This document shows, piece by piece, positions 1-8,716 of a stretch of DNA of 64,000 nt. The position numbers and the translations under genes were made by a program. The stretch lies in assembly GCF_022879575.1 (NCBI RefSeq), contig NZ_CP084263.1, positions 558,001-622,000 on the forward strand, in the 5' to 3' direction. The stretch's first letter is position 1; every line of letters begins with the position of its first letter. The DNA comes from Caballeronia sp. SL2Y3 (lineage in GTDB: Bacteria; Pseudomonadota; Gammaproteobacteria; Burkholderiales; Burkholderiaceae). Below the pieces are notes generated by a model. That model did not search any database. It was given only the letters and a program-made list of their open reading frames with translations, and had not been told where the DNA came from.

Positions 1-566
1 TCACTGCGATTGTCGAAGTAATGCGGCTCGCCGGTCGCGACGTTCGCAGCGATGACACTGACATGCGTCGCGCTGCGCTTGAGCGCGTCGAAATCGCAGA
101 GGCTCGCGAGCGTCTGGTAGAGCGGGCGCATATCCATGATGCTCGCGAGTTCGGGCGCTTTGCTGCCGGTCGTCCAGGGCACCGCAAGACGTCGGGTGAA
201 GAAACCCGGCAGGCCCGCGCTGATCGCGTAACTCTGGTCGGCTTCGGCGAGCATGCGGCGAAAGTCGTCGTTCGCGAATGCCAGCCCTCCGATCAACGAC
301 GCCATCCGGTCGCGCAGCGTCGTGCCCGGAACCGACACGCGATGGTAGAACTGCCTCAGCCGATCGATGCGATTCTCCGGCGCGTTGCCGAAGAAGATCG
401 CGGCGTTGATGGCGCCGATCGACGATCCGCAGCACGCGTCGATCTCGATGTTCGCGTCGTGCAATGCCTCCAGAACGCCCGCCTGAAAGGCGCCGATCGC
501 GCCGCCGCCTTGCAGCGCGAGCGCGATGCGTGGGCGCTTGTCTACGCCGTTGTCTTGTTGCGCCAT
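1..566 (-). CDS. Patatin-like phospholipase, C-terminus cut by window edge
   Basis: Reading the minus strand from the ATG at 566 gives MAQQDNGVDKRPRIALALQG and continues open to base 1 (188 codons). The patatin oxyanion motif QGGGAIGAF lies near residues 19-27 and the nucleophile elbow GSSIG (GxSxG) near residue 49. The catalytic Asp of the Ser-Asp dyad lies beyond the window. Family knowledge: patatin-like proteins are cytosolic or membrane-associated lipid acyl hydrolases. The true substrate cannot be told from this fragment. The family call is firm; lack of a stop inside the window is due only to truncation. Confidence 0.88.
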   Translation of the reverse strand, partial: MAQQDNGVDKRPRIALALQGGGAIGAFQAGVLEALHDANIEIDACCGSSIGAINAAIFFGNAPENRIDRLRQFYHRVSVPGTTLRDRMASLIGGLAFANDDFRRMLAEADQSYAISAGLPGFFTRRLAVPWTTGSKAPELASIMDMRPLYQTLASLCDFDALKRSATHVSVIAANVATGEPHYFDNRS

Positions 567-650
567 ACGTTCTCCAGTTCCCGCGGCGCTTTGGATTCCC
601 CGCGAGCATGTGCTCTTATGGAATTGCGACGCCGCGTCGGGCGGCCGTCG

Positions 651-974
651 TCACTGCGCCAGAACGGGCGGGCATTCCGTCTGGAACCAATAGTCGACGA
701 GGCGTTGAGCCTGCTGCAAATCGTAGGGGTAGTAAGGATCGTCGTAGAAGGGAGACGGGTCGTAGCCGGCCTTGCGCAACGCCCCGAGTTCCACTTGATG
801 CTGTGCCATCGTCGTCGGGCCCGCGTTCTTCCTGAGCGCGGCCAGATCGCGGCATTCCGTGTCCGTGAGATGCCGGCCCGGAGGAGGCATGCTGCCCGCG
901 ACGCACCCGGCAAGCAGGAGAAGCGCAGCCGATGCTAACGAAGTCTTTATCCGAATCTCGCGCATGATGCTCAT
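651..974 (-). CDS. Small lipoprotein, unknown function
   Basis: A 107-aa protein with a basic N-terminus, a hydrophobic run and the lipobox LLAGC near residues 20-24, so it should be cleaved and lipidated at Cys24. The mature part is about 84 residues, contains the tyrosine/proline-rich stretch YDDPYYPYD and two cysteines, and has no domain I recognise. An in-frame ATG three codons in (965) is an alternative start. The first ATG overlaps the stop of the small upstream ORF (ATGA), suggesting coupling. Exported lipoprotein is well supported; the role is unknown. Confidence 0.75.
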   Translation of the reverse strand: MSIMREIRIKTSLASAALLLLAGCVAGSMPPPGRHLTDTECRDLAALRKNAGPTTMAQHQVELGALRKAGYDPSPFYDDPYYPYDLQQAQRLVDYWFQTECPPVLAQ

Positions 975-1132
975 TCGACCGGCTGGTCGCCGTGCTCCGG
1001 TTGAAAGTTCTCTAGGGAATGCGTGGCCGCGTGAGCCCGTTTGTCTTCTTTATAGCGTGGCGCGAAAGGCGCTCGGCGGGGCGTTGCACCGCCTGCTTCA
1101 TGGTTCGCGCCCGGCCTTCGCTGGTCCGGCAT
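971..1132 (-). CDS. Possible 53-aa ORF coupled to the lipoprotein gene
   Basis: Starts at ATG 1132 (MPDQRRPGANHEAGG), preceded by GGGAG about 7 nt upstream, which looks like a real ribosome binding site. Its TGA overlaps the ATG of the next lipoprotein gene in the ATGA arrangement. The product is hydrophilic, rich in Arg, His and Glu, without signal peptide or known domain. The SD and the stop/start overlap are the only support. It could be a leader that sets translation of the lipoprotein gene, or a chance ORF. Confidence 0.35.
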   Translation of the reverse strand: MPDQRRPGANHEAGGATPRRAPFAPRYKEDKRAHAATHSLENFQPEHGDQPVE

Positions 1133-1749
1133 GGTCGTCTCCCTATGGTCCGACAACGGGTGAGCAAGCACCGTTCCGTTAGGCAAGCCGCGCTCCGGTC
1201 TAAGCGCGCTAGGGCAGCGATGATGATCGTCGCTCGCGGATTCCCATGAGACGGAGATCGATTCACACGACTAGCGGCACATTCGACCGTATGACAACTT
1301 CTCGGCCCTGCAGTCGTCGGCGGCTTCGGTTTTCGGTCGAGCGTTTTCCGGGCGAGGACTCTGAACCCGCTGCAAGCACATTGTTACGAGTAGCGTAAGC
1401 GGTGGTAACACTGTCGTGTAATAGCCGCGGTAAAACCGTAACGACGCAAATATTGCCGATGACTGCGTAGTCGCAGTTATTAGAATAAAACGCTATATAG
1501 ACGCAAGTGAATCGAAGTTGTGACGCGCGACTCGGCAACGCATCGAATTTCATACGATTAGCGAAGCGTCGAGCCCGAGGCAAATCCTCAGCAGATAACG
1601 TTTGCAACCGAGAAACGGCCCTTCGCGAACGTTTGCCACTGTAACTTTTTGTTGCAGATCGCTGCGAATAGCCAGACAATTGCTTGGCGCTGTGAGTCAC
1701 GGCGCCCCAAGACGCTCAACACGGTCACAGTTACCTCGGTACGCCAGCC
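1133..1749. promoter_or_regulatory. Long leader region upstream of flhDC
   Basis: About 617 bases without a convincing gene. The part from roughly 1430 to 1560 is distinctly more AT-rich than its surroundings and contains an inverted repeat ACTGCG-tagt-CGCAGT (1462-1477) followed by AT-rich segments (TTATTAGAATAAAA, TATATA near 1494). Long regulatory leaders are usual for flhDC, which integrates many inputs. No specific regulator site can be named from sequence alone. Confidence 0.4.
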
Positions 1750-2049
1750 ATGACACACGCCAGCCCAGACCTTTCGTCCATCCGCGAGTTGAACCTGTCT
1801 TACTTGACGCTCGCGCGGCGTGTGTTGGCCTCCGACCGGGAAGCTGCGCAGGCGCATCTCGGCCTGTCGGCGGAAATCGCCGATACGCTTCTGAACCTCT
1901 CGCCGGCGCAAACCGACAAGCTCGCTTCGTCGTCGCAACTGTTGTGTTTCTTCCGCATGAGCGCGGACGAAATGCTCGGTGGCCTCGCGAGCCGCAGTAT
2001 CGATGCGCCGGTCTCGGCCCTGTCCACCGCAGCTCTCATCGCCGCCTGA
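1750..2049 (+). CDS. flhD: Flagellar transcriptional activator FlhD
   Basis: A 99-aa protein with the FlhD core: the N-terminal 'IRELNLSYLTLARRVLASD' helix region, the 'LGLSAEIADTLLNLSPAQ' segment, and 'KLASSSQLLCFFRM' around residues 57-71, which align with E. coli FlhD. FlhD pairs with FlhC to form the FlhD4C2 complex that switches on class II flagellar promoters. It lies 2 bases upstream of flhC on the same strand. No strong Shine-Dalgarno precedes the ATG. Length is slightly shorter than the enteric protein but normal for Burkholderiales. Confidence 0.95.
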   Translation: MTHASPDLSSIRELNLSYLTLARRVLASDREAAQAHLGLSAEIADTLLNLSPAQTDKLASSSQLLCFFRMSADEMLGGLASRSIDAPVSALSTAALIAA

Positions 2050-2051
2050 CC

Positions 2052-2624
2052 ATGAGCACGACCACGACCTCCAAGAGCCTCGCCGATGAAGCCGCACAGG
2101 TTCTGCGCGCTATCACGCTCATCAAGCTCGGCGCGCGTATGCAGGTGCTGGAATCGGAATTCCCGAAGCTCTCGCGCGATCGTCTGATTCGTCTTTATCG
2201 GGAAGTGAAGGGCGCTTCGCCGCCAAAGGGCATGCTGCCGTTCTCGGAAGACTGGTACCTGACGTGGGGGCCGAACATCCACGCATCGATGTTCGCCAAC
2301 GTCTATGCGTTTCTCGAGCAAAACAGCACCAACCTCGACCGCGTCGATCTGTTGAGCCGCGCGTACGCGCTGTACGCCGAGCACTTCACGCTCAACGGCG
2401 AAGCACTGCAGATGGACCTGACGCGCGCCTGGACGTTCGTGCGCTTCAAGGAAGCCGGGATCTTGCGCCTCGCGGGCTGCACGCGCTGCCGAGGCAAGTT
2501 CGTCGCGCACGCGCACGAACCGACGCACGGCATGGTCTGCGGCATCTGTCAGCCGCCGTCGCGCGCAGGCAAGACAAAGGCGAAGGCCGCGCGCGCGCAA
2601 AGCGCGGCGTTGCAGGCAGCTTGA
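2052..2624 (+). CDS. flhC: Flagellar transcriptional activator FlhC
   Basis: A 190-aa protein starting MSTTTTSKSLADEAAQV just after the flhD stop. The middle carries the FlhC-typical 'LIRLYREVKGASPPKGMLPF' stretch. The zinc-binding cysteines are visible near the C-terminus as CTRC (about residues 138-141) and CGIC (about 159-162). The last 20 residues are Ala/Lys-rich. It is the DNA-binding partner of FlhD. The usual downstream neighbours motA/motB are absent; a chemoreceptor gene follows about 440 bp later. Confidence 0.95.
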   Translation: MSTTTTSKSLADEAAQVLRAITLIKLGARMQVLESEFPKLSRDRLIRLYREVKGASPPKGMLPFSEDWYLTWGPNIHASMFANVYAFLEQNSTNLDRVDLLSRAYALYAEHFTLNGEALQMDLTRAWTFVRFKEAGILRLAGCTRCRGKFVAHAHEPTHGMVCGICQPPSRAGKTKAKAARAQSAALQAA

Positions 2625-2892
2625 CGCATGGCGCACTTCGGCCGCTGATCGCTTGTTGGCGGACCGCCGTGCATTGCATCGCTGAGGCGGTTCTTCCGAA
2701 GGCGCTGTCGAAGGCAGCCGCGATCTCCCTTTCCAAAGCGCACGACTAGCGCTTCGTCCACTGCGCCGTCGAGACGACGCAGCCAAGCGCGAAAGTGCCG
2801 CGATCACCCATCACCAAGACCAGCAAACTCGCGACAAGCGACCCATTCGGTATCCATGCCGACATGCGCATCCGAGCGCAGTAAAGTCAACG

Positions 2893-2919
2893 TAAAGCTT
2901 CCATCCTTTCTGCCGATAC
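2893..2919 (+). promoter_or_regulatory. Sigma-28 (FliA) promoter of the chemoreceptor gene
   Basis: TAAAGCTT (2893-2900), an 11-bp spacer, then GCCGATAC (2912-2919). This matches the FliA consensus TAAAGTTT-N11-GCCGATAA at 14 of 16 positions with the exact spacer. It lies about 150 bp upstream of the chemoreceptor ATG at 3068, a gene class normally expressed late with flagella. Confidence 0.85.
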
Positions 2920-3067
2920 TCAGAAAGGAAGGCGACAGTAACCAGCGATTCAATTCCGACAGGCGATCCCTGCAGGAACCCAGCAACCGGCGACCGGCCG
3001 CGCTACGCAGCAGTTAGCAAGCGCCTTCCGAAAACACGTCCTGAACAACCGGTCCCCGGAATCCTAA

Positions 3068-4768
3068 ATGAACCTGCACAACTTCAAGGTCGGCGCACGG
3101 CTGACCATCGGCTTCGGCGTCGTCGTCGCGCTGCTCGTCCTCATCGCGACGATCAACTTCCTCAATATGCGCGGTCTCGATAGCGAGATCACGCTCATCA
3201 CCGATGACCGGATGGTCAAGGCCGCAGAGGTCAGCAAAGCGAAGGATTCCGCCAGCCAGACCGTGCTTCGGCTCCAACGCGCCGCGATCACCGGAAAGCC
3301 GGAGGACGTCGCCGCCATGCAAGCCGGTGTCCTCGAAGCAGCCAAAGCGACCTCGCAGCGGCTCGAAAAAGTGGACCGCATGATTACGTCCCCGCGCGGG
3401 CGCGAGCTTTTCAATGCGCTCGTCGAGGCGCGCGCCGCGAACACCGCAGCCCGTCAGGAAGCGGTCAAGCTGCTGACGGCGGGGCAGATCGAAGACGCCC
3501 GCGCGCAACTCGCGGGACCGGTTGCAACCGCGCAGGCCAAGTATTTCACGACACTGGACGCGCTCGTCGCGCATCAGTTCGAGCTCGCCGACGAGTCCGC
3601 GCGGCACGCCCACGCCGCCTATGACCGAGCGGTCGCGCTGTCCTTCGCATCGACGATAGCGGCGGTGCTGGTGGCGATCGCCGCGATGCTGGTCATCACG
3701 CGATCCGTGACCAAGCCCCTGGCTGACGCGCTGGCGGCAATGAAGGCGCTGGAGCAGGGCGATCTGACGCACCGCGTCGAGGTCGTCGGCCGCGATGAAC
3801 TCGCGACGTTGATGGTGGCGGTGCGAGCCGCGTTCGCGAAGCTCTCGTCGCTCGCGAACGGCATCAAGGAGTCCGTCGACGTCATTCGAACGGCGTCGGG
3901 CGAGATTGCCGCGGGCAGCACGGACTTGTCATCGCGCACGGAACAGCAGGCCGCCTCTCTCGAGGAAACCGCGGCCAGCATGGAAGAGCTGACCGCGACC
4001 GTCAAGCAGAACGCCGAGAACGCGCGACAGGCCAGTGGTCTCGCCGACAACGCGAGTACCGTCGCCAACGAAGGCAGCGCCATCGTCAGCCAGGTCGTCG
4101 AGACGATGACCGGCATCGAAGACAGCTCGGCGAGGATCGCCGAGATCATCGGCATGATCGAAGGCATCGCGTTCCAGACGAACATCCTCGCGCTCAACGC
4201 GGCGGTCGAAGCCGCACGAGCGGGTGAGCAAGGCCGGGGCTTCGCCGTCGTGGCAAGCGAAGTGCGCAGCCTCGCGCAACGGTCGTCGGCTGCGGCCAAG
4301 GAAATCAAGGAATTGATCGAGACCTCGGGCAGCCGTGTTCAGACCGGAACCGAACTGGTGGCGAGGGCCGGCGACACGATGCAGCGCGTGGGCACCGCGA
4401 TCAAGCGCGTGACCGACATCATGGGCGAGATCGCATCGGCCTCGAACGAACAGAGCCGCGGCATCGAACAGGTGAACCAGGCCATCTCGCAGATGGACGA
4501 GGTCACGCAGCAAAACGCGGCGCTCGTCGAAGAAGCGGCGGCAGCGGCCGGCTCCATGGAGGATCAGGCGAAGCATCTGACCGCAGCGGTCGCTGTGTTC
4601 CGCACGGCGCAGTCCTTCAACGCGCCGGCGGCCGGCGGCTACGAACAGAAGCCGATGCAAGTGTCCGTCACAAAAAGAACGCCCCCGGCGACGCGTGCGA
4701 CGAAGCCCGTGGTCGCGCCGCCAGTAGCGGTCGCGGCAGCCGCTGACGGCGACTGGTCGACGTTCTGA
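3068..4768 (+). CDS. Methyl-accepting chemotaxis protein
   Basis: A 566-aa chemoreceptor. There is a TM helix at about residues 10-32, a periplasmic four-helix-bundle type sensor region (about 33-185), a second TM near 190-212 and a HAMP domain to about 265. The long cytoplasmic signalling domain carries the conserved hairpin tip [20 protein letters not shown]. The last residues DWSTF resemble the xWxxF tether that recruits CheR/CheB in enteric Tar and Tsr (NWETF). The signal cannot be predicted. It is transcribed from a sigma-28 promoter and is followed by cheY. Confidence 0.96.
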   Translation: MNLHNFKVGARLTIGFGVVVALLVLIATINFLNMRGLDSEITLITDDRMVKAAEVSKAKDSASQTVLRLQRAAITGKPEDVAAMQAGVLEAAKATSQRLEKVDRMITSPRGRELFNALVEARAANTAARQEAVKLLTAGQIEDARAQLAGPVATAQAKYFTTLDALVAHQFELADESARHAHAAYDRAVALSFASTIAAVLVAIAAMLVITRSVTKPLADALAAMKALEQGDLTHRVEVVGRDELATLMVAVRAAFAKLSSLANGIKESVDVIRTASGEIAAGSTDLSSRTEQQAASLEETAASMEELTATVKQNAENARQASGLADNASTVANEGSAIVSQVVETMTGIEDSSARIAEIIGMIEGIAFQTNILALNAAVEAARAGEQGRGFAVVASEVRSLAQRSSAAAKEIKELIETSGSRVQTGTELVARAGDTMQRVGTAIKRVTDIMGEIASASNEQSRGIEQVNQAISQMDEVTQQNAALVEEAAAAAGSMEDQAKHLTAAVAVFRTAQSFNAPAAGGYEQKPMQVSVTKRTPPATRATKPVVAPPVAVAAAADGDWSTF

Positions 4769-4892
4769 GCCGGAAGGTGTCGCCATGCGGCTGACAAACC
4801 GGCGCGCGGGTCCACAGGCGCCGAATCACGCAAATTCGCCTTGCAACGGAGAATCGCAGGGCGAGTTTCTTGTCCGAAATGAGGTGGGTGAC

Positions 4893-5057
4893 ATGGTCAA
4901 GCAATTGCATGAACTTCGCCGTCGGCTGGCGGCGATGGAAAACGATATCGCGCAAGAGGCGATCGAGGCCGTCGTCAAGGCTTGTTTCGAGCTGGACGAA
5001 TTCCTTCGGTCGAGTGGCGGTCCGCCGGGCGATACCTCGCGTTGCCCGAGCGCGTAG
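4893..5057 (+). CDS. 54-aa hypothetical between chemoreceptor and cheY
   Basis: Start chosen at ATG 4893 (MVKQLHELRRRLAAMENDIA) because GAGGTG lies 6 nt upstream; the frame stays open back to 4785 but without a better start. The protein is mostly one predicted amphipathic helix, with heptad-like Leu/Ala spacing over residues 5-40, and a short polar tail. No family recognised. Its position between a chemoreceptor and cheY suggests an accessory role in chemotaxis, but that is guilt by association. Confidence 0.5.
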   Translation: MVKQLHELRRRLAAMENDIAQEAIEAVVKACFELDEFLRSSGGPPGDTSRCPSA

Positions 5058-5128
5058 TGAGCTAGCGCTGCGCATGGCTGCGTGCAGTGCGCGATGCGCA
5101 GGAAAGAAAAGAGAGAAAGGATTGACAG

Positions 5129-5572
5129 ATGGTTAAAACGGAAATGCGTTTGCTGGTAGTCGATGACTTGACCACCATGCGCAGTTTGATTCGAAAGATG
5201 CTGAAGGCGATCGGCTATACGCTGATCGACGAAGCAGTCGATGGCGTGTCGGCCCTCGAGAAACTCAAGACGCAGCGGTTCGACCTCGTCATCACGGACT
5301 GGAACATGCCGAACATGGACGGGCTGACGCTTCTCCAGGAGATTCGCCAGTCCGAGGAGCACGCCGACGTTCCGGTTCTGATGGTCACCGCCGAAACCCG
5401 GCGCGAGAACGTCATCGCGGCGATCCGCGCGGGTGCGAGCGGCTATGTGGTGAAGCCGTTCTCCGAAGCTGCGCTTGCAGACAAGCTGGCCCAGATTGCG
5501 CCGCTCCAGCAGGCAAGCGCGCCGGCCGACCGCGGCGCGTCCGTCTTCGGCGCCGTCTTCATCAACGCGTGA
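5129..5572 (+). CDS. cheY: Chemotaxis response regulator CheY
   Basis: A 147-aa single receiver domain with every canonical CheY residue in E. coli numbering: Asp12, Asp13, phospho-acceptor Asp57 (in TDWNMPNMDG), Thr87, Tyr106 and Lys109. Phospho-CheY binds FliM to switch flagellar rotation. The C-terminus has about 20 extra residues (QQASAPADRGAS...) beyond the usual receiver end. A good SD (AGAAAGGATTGACAG region) precedes the ATG. No cheA or cheZ lies nearby, so this is a split-off chemotaxis gene or a second cheY copy. Confidence 0.93.
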   Translation: MVKTEMRLLVVDDLTTMRSLIRKMLKAIGYTLIDEAVDGVSALEKLKTQRFDLVITDWNMPNMDGLTLLQEIRQSEEHADVPVLMVTAETRRENVIAAIRAGASGYVVKPFSEAALADKLAQIAPLQQASAPADRGASVFGAVFINA

Positions 5573-5611
5573 ACGGCGTCTTTTACACTTTGTTGCAAAC
5601 TGTTGCAATTA

Positions 5612-5643
5612 GCCGGAAGCCTTGTCGGATAAGGCTTTCGGGC
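5612..5643 (+). terminator. Hairpin downstream of cheY
   Basis: GCCGGAAGCCTT (5612-5623) pairs with AAGGCTTTCGGGC (5631-5643) around a 7-nt loop, apart from one bulge. It lies 40 bp after the cheY stop and before the flgM promoter. There is no clear U-tract, so it may act as an attenuator or transcript-stabilising hairpin rather than a classical terminator. Confidence 0.45.
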
Positions 5644-5685
5644 GATTCCCGGGGCGTTCGGCCGACCGCATGGGGCGTCGGATGG

Positions 5686-5712
5686 TAAAGGTTTCAACGC
5701 AGGCACCGTTAA
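5686..5712 (+). promoter_or_regulatory. Sigma-28-like promoter of flgM
   Basis: TAAAGGTT (5686-5693), an exact 11-bp spacer and ACCGTTAA (5705-5712). The -35 matches FliA consensus at 7 of 8 positions and the -10 at 6 of 8. It is 27 bp upstream of the flgM ATG. FliA-driven flgM expression is a known autoregulatory arrangement. Confidence 0.65.
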
Positions 5713-5739
5713 GCATTAAAGCCAGCGAGAACCGAAACC

Positions 5740-6045
5740 ATGAACATCCAGACCATCAAAAGCGCAGATTCCTCGACCCAGATCACCGTCAAGCGCGCGG
5801 CGGGCACCGGCACGAAACCGAGCGCCAGCAGCGCGCAACAGCTCGCACCCGCCGCGACCGAAGGCTCTGCCATCAGCCTGTCGTCCAGTGCGGCGTTCTC
5901 TTCCCACGCATCGGACATCGATACTGCCAAGGTGGAATCCATCAAGGCCGCATTGAAAGACGGTAGCTATAAGATCGACTCGTCCGCCATCGCCGACGGC
6001 ATGCTGGGCACGGCGCGAGATCTCTTGCGCGCGAGTTCGCGTTAA
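5740..6045 (+). CDS. flgM: Negative regulator of flagellin synthesis FlgM
   Basis: A 101-aa protein. The disordered Ser/Ala/Thr-rich first half and the C-terminal 'KVESIKAALKDGSYKIDSSA' block followed by 'IADGMLGTARDLL' are the FlgM anti-sigma-28 signature. It binds FliA until the hook is complete, then leaves through the flagellar export channel. Here it is unusually placed after cheY instead of next to flgA or flgN, with its own sigma-28-like promoter. Confidence 0.9.
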   Translation: MNIQTIKSADSSTQITVKRAAGTGTKPSASSAQQLAPAATEGSAISLSSSAAFSSHASDIDTAKVESIKAALKDGSYKIDSSAIADGMLGTARDLLRASSR

Positions 6046-6716
6046 GCGGACGTTGAAGTGCCCGGAGATTGGATCAGCAGTGCGCGGTGGCATCGGCCGC
6101 CGCCGCTCCAGTATCGGCCAAGTTCCCACAACGGCTAGCGATTAGCTTCGCGTTGCAGCTACGGTCATAGCATCGTCGTCTGGTCGCCACAGCGCCCGGA
6201 CGATCGCTAGCCAGCACGCTCTTCTCCGCATTGCCGCTACGACGCCACGCGAGCCGTCGCGAACGAGCTTCTCCCTTCGACATCCACCGGTCCTAAGGCC
6301 GCGGTCGATTCGAGAGTAGCGATACGTACTCCGAATCGACCTGGCATTGCCGAGCACCATGGCGGTCATGAGGGTCTCGCGCGGACCACGCGCAGTTGCG
6401 CGGGCGCGCTTTTCCTGCTAACGCCCTACGTGGTCCATCGCGGTGGCAAGTACACCGGCAGCGGCGACTGGCACGATGGCGCGGACCATACGCAAGGCGC
6501 TCCGCTGTACACGGGGAACTTCTTAACACCGCAGTCCAGGCGGGCGCTTGCCGCGCGCCGTCACCTAGTAGCATTGCGCGGTTTTCTGCCGAGCAATGAA
6601 CCAGTTCCATCGAAAAAGCGTTGCAACGCCCTCGCGAGCCATGGTAGAAGCACCGCTGCGTTCGCAGCCGTGCGGCGCGTGTAAGGAATGGGTTCGTTGC
6701 CACGAAGGAGCAGAAG
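6046..6716. other. Gene-free interval with one strong hairpin
   Basis: About 670 bases in which I see no credible gene on either strand; the open frames are Arg-rich shadows without a ribosome binding site. The one clear structure is an imperfect inverted repeat, GGTCGATTCGAGAGTA (6303-6318) with TACTCCGAATCGACC (6327-6341), giving a 15-bp stem with one bulge and an 8-nt loop. No U-tract follows it. Confidence 0.5.
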
Positions 6717-6992
6717 TTGAGAAGGACCGCCGAAAACAAGTTGAAGGTGGTCGCGGTACGAGTCGAGCCAGCAATCGAGCAGCGGTTGCGGCTACTGGCG
6801 GAAGTAACGGGACGCAAGCAATCATTCTTTTTGCAGCAGATGATCGAACGCGGTATTGGCGCAATGGAAGATCTGTGGCTTCCTCCCGCTGTGCTCGAAG
6901 AAGTGCGGGGCGGCAATCTGCAGGCGCGGCAACCCGTGCCCGGAGCGACGCCTGACTTGTTCGGCGATCTGTCTGAAGAGAACGCGGGCTAG
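6717..6992 (+). CDS. Ribbon-helix-helix (CopG/RelB-like) DNA-binding protein, orphan
   Basis: Starts at TTG 6717, with AAGGAG 6 nt upstream deciding the start. The 91-aa product opens with a beta-strand plus two helices typical of RHH repressors: KLKVVAVRVEPAIEQRLRLL then AEVTGRKQSFFLQQMIERGI. The C-terminal 40 residues are acidic and could bind a toxin. No toxin-sized ORF follows within 500 bp, so it is an orphan antitoxin-like regulator or a stand-alone repressor. Confidence 0.7.
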   Translation: MRRTAENKLKVVAVRVEPAIEQRLRLLAEVTGRKQSFFLQQMIERGIGAMEDLWLPPAVLEEVRGGNLQARQPVPGATPDLFGDLSEENAG

Positions 6993-7540
6993 GCGCGTCG
7001 TTCCCTCGCTAATTCGCTTTTGCAAAATGAAAGCGACCGTCGAGAATGATTTGCGTTTCGGGCAGGTCGAAACCGATACGCTAGAACTCGCTTAAGTCGC
7101 TTTCGAAAAAAGGTAACTGGTGGCGCTATTTTTCCTATGTGCGCAGGCGCCCGATATTTGCCAGTCGATAATTCAAACGCTGCGCTTCGAGAAAGACCTC
7201 GGACGTAGTCACGCAGCGCGCGTCTTTCGCCGTAAGGCGTGAGTCGCTGTACGTCTTTCGGGCAGACGCCCCGGATACCCCTTCCCGGACGCCGATCGAC
7301 GCAATACATACCGCAGGAATCGGTCTTGCTCCATGCTGCGGCGAAATCTTGCGGCTAATACAAGCAAAATCCGCAGGCAACCGTTTCTGGGGTGCTGTGT
7401 ACGGTTCCGCACGGTGGTCGGACCACTGCCTTTGGGACGATTTCGGGATACACCTAACCGGTGAAAAAGCCCGAAGCGCCCGCCACCGTGGGCCGCGAAT
7501 CGCGCCTAAACATTACATGACATTTACAGGGGGTAACCGG
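6993..7540. other. Gene-free interval before the first ATP-grasp gene
   Basis: About 550 bases. Frames open on the plus strand (from 7349) belong to upstream extension of the next gene and start without a ribosome binding site. The start-proximal part carries CAGGGGG just before ATG 7541. No promoter or repeat stands out. Confidence 0.35.
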
Positions 7541-8434
7541 ATGTCGCTTTCGAAAAGGCTCATTGACAGCGCCAAAGTCTTTCTGCCCGACGACGTCTTC
7601 TTGAGCTTCGTGCATCGCCGCAGAATCGGGCGATTTCCCAATCTCAAGCGTCCGCTCACCTTCAACGAACAGATCCTCAGCCGCTGCCTGCACCCGGATC
7701 CGCGCTACGTGGATCTCAGCGACAAGCTCGCTGTGCGCGACTTCATCGCTCAAAAGATCGGCCCGCAGTATCTGATCCCGTTGATCGCCGAACCCGCCGT
7801 ATTCACCAAGACCGTCTTCGACCAGTTGCCCAACGAGTTCGTGATGAAGGCCAACCACGGCAGCGGCTTCGTGAAGGTCGTGCGGAACAAGAAGGATACG
7901 ACGTTCGAAGAACTCGCGGCGCTGGCGCAAGAGTGGCTCGAGACGGACTTCTACAAGATTGCGCGGGAGCGGCACTATCGCGCGATCAAGCCGCGTGTGT
8001 ATTTCGAAACGCTGCTTCTGGACGATAACGGCGTCGTGCCCGCCGACCTGAAGTTTCACGTGTTCAACGAGAAGTCGGGCAAGCAGACCATCTACATCAT
8101 GGTCATCTCCGACCGCTTCGGAGAGACGCCGCGCGGCGACATCTTCGACGTCGACTGGAATGTGCAGGACATCACGTTCGGCGCGTACGCCCGCAGCGAG
8201 ACGCCTGTTCCTCGCCCCAAGAATCTCGACGCATTGCTCGAAGTGGCGAACGCGCTCGCGAAAGACTTCGAATACGTGCGTGTCGATCTGTATTCGCGCA
8301 ACGATGACATTTACTTCGGTGAACTAACGTTCACGCCGGGCGCGGGAGTTTTGCGGATGCTTCCCGAAAGCGTCGACTATGAATGGGGCCGGCTTCTGCA
8401 AATGACGCGCCGGCCGCTGCACGCCGGAGCGTGA
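7541..8434 (+). CDS. TupA-like ATP-grasp protein, copy 1
   Basis: A 297-aa protein starting MSLSKRLIDSAKVFLPDDVF, with AGGGGG 6 nt before the ATG. Family marks are 'RRIGRFPNLKRPLTFNEQIL', the glycine-rich ATP loop MKANHGSGF near residue 103, 'PADLKFHVFN', and 'YVRVDLYSRNDDIYFGELTFTPGAG' near the end, the Mg-ATP site of the ATPgrasp_TupA family. Such proteins occur in teichuronopeptide and surface polysaccharide loci and probably ligate an amino acid or similar acid to a glycan. A close paralogue lies at 11706-12593. The substrate is unknown. Confidence 0.82.
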   Translation: MSLSKRLIDSAKVFLPDDVFLSFVHRRRIGRFPNLKRPLTFNEQILSRCLHPDPRYVDLSDKLAVRDFIAQKIGPQYLIPLIAEPAVFTKTVFDQLPNEFVMKANHGSGFVKVVRNKKDTTFEELAALAQEWLETDFYKIARERHYRAIKPRVYFETLLLDDNGVVPADLKFHVFNEKSGKQTIYIMVISDRFGETPRGDIFDVDWNVQDITFGAYARSETPVPRPKNLDALLEVANALAKDFEYVRVDLYSRNDDIYFGELTFTPGAGVLRMLPESVDYEWGRLLQMTRRPLHAGA

Positions 8435-8440
8435 TCTCGC

Positions 8441-8461
8441 CGCGCGCCGCAATGGCGCGCG
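8441..8461 (+). terminator. GC-rich hairpin after ATP-grasp copy 1
   Basis: CGCGCGCC and GGCGCGCG form a perfect 8-bp stem around the loop GCAAT, 7 bp after the stop codon. No U-tract follows. Likely transcript end between this gene and the convergent glycosyltransferase gene. Confidence 0.5.
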
Positions 8462-8716
8462 CAGTGCCTGCAAGACCGACGTCCGCGGCGGCCCCGCATG
8501 AATGCGGTGCGTGATGATCGGTCCGTCGCGCGTCGGGCGCCGCGCGTTGGCAAACCGACGACGACAAACGACGCAGCGACGCCAACGAGCCAAACTCACT
8601 CTCTGTCTCAGCCGCAGCGCGAATCAGCGACGCAAGGCTGAGAATAACGACTCAGCCCATAAGATGGCCGCTGAGTTTCCGGAAACGCCTGGCGGATTCA
8701 AAGAACACGCGGGACG

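Noticed and set aside
1800..2807. Long minus-strand frame opposite flhDC
   Set aside because: Arg-rich shadow of flhD/flhC with no SD; the plus strand encodes recognisable FlhD and FlhC.
6717..7095. Complete toxin-antitoxin pair
   Set aside because: The RHH protein resembles an antitoxin, but no RelE, ParE or PIN-like frame follows or precedes it.
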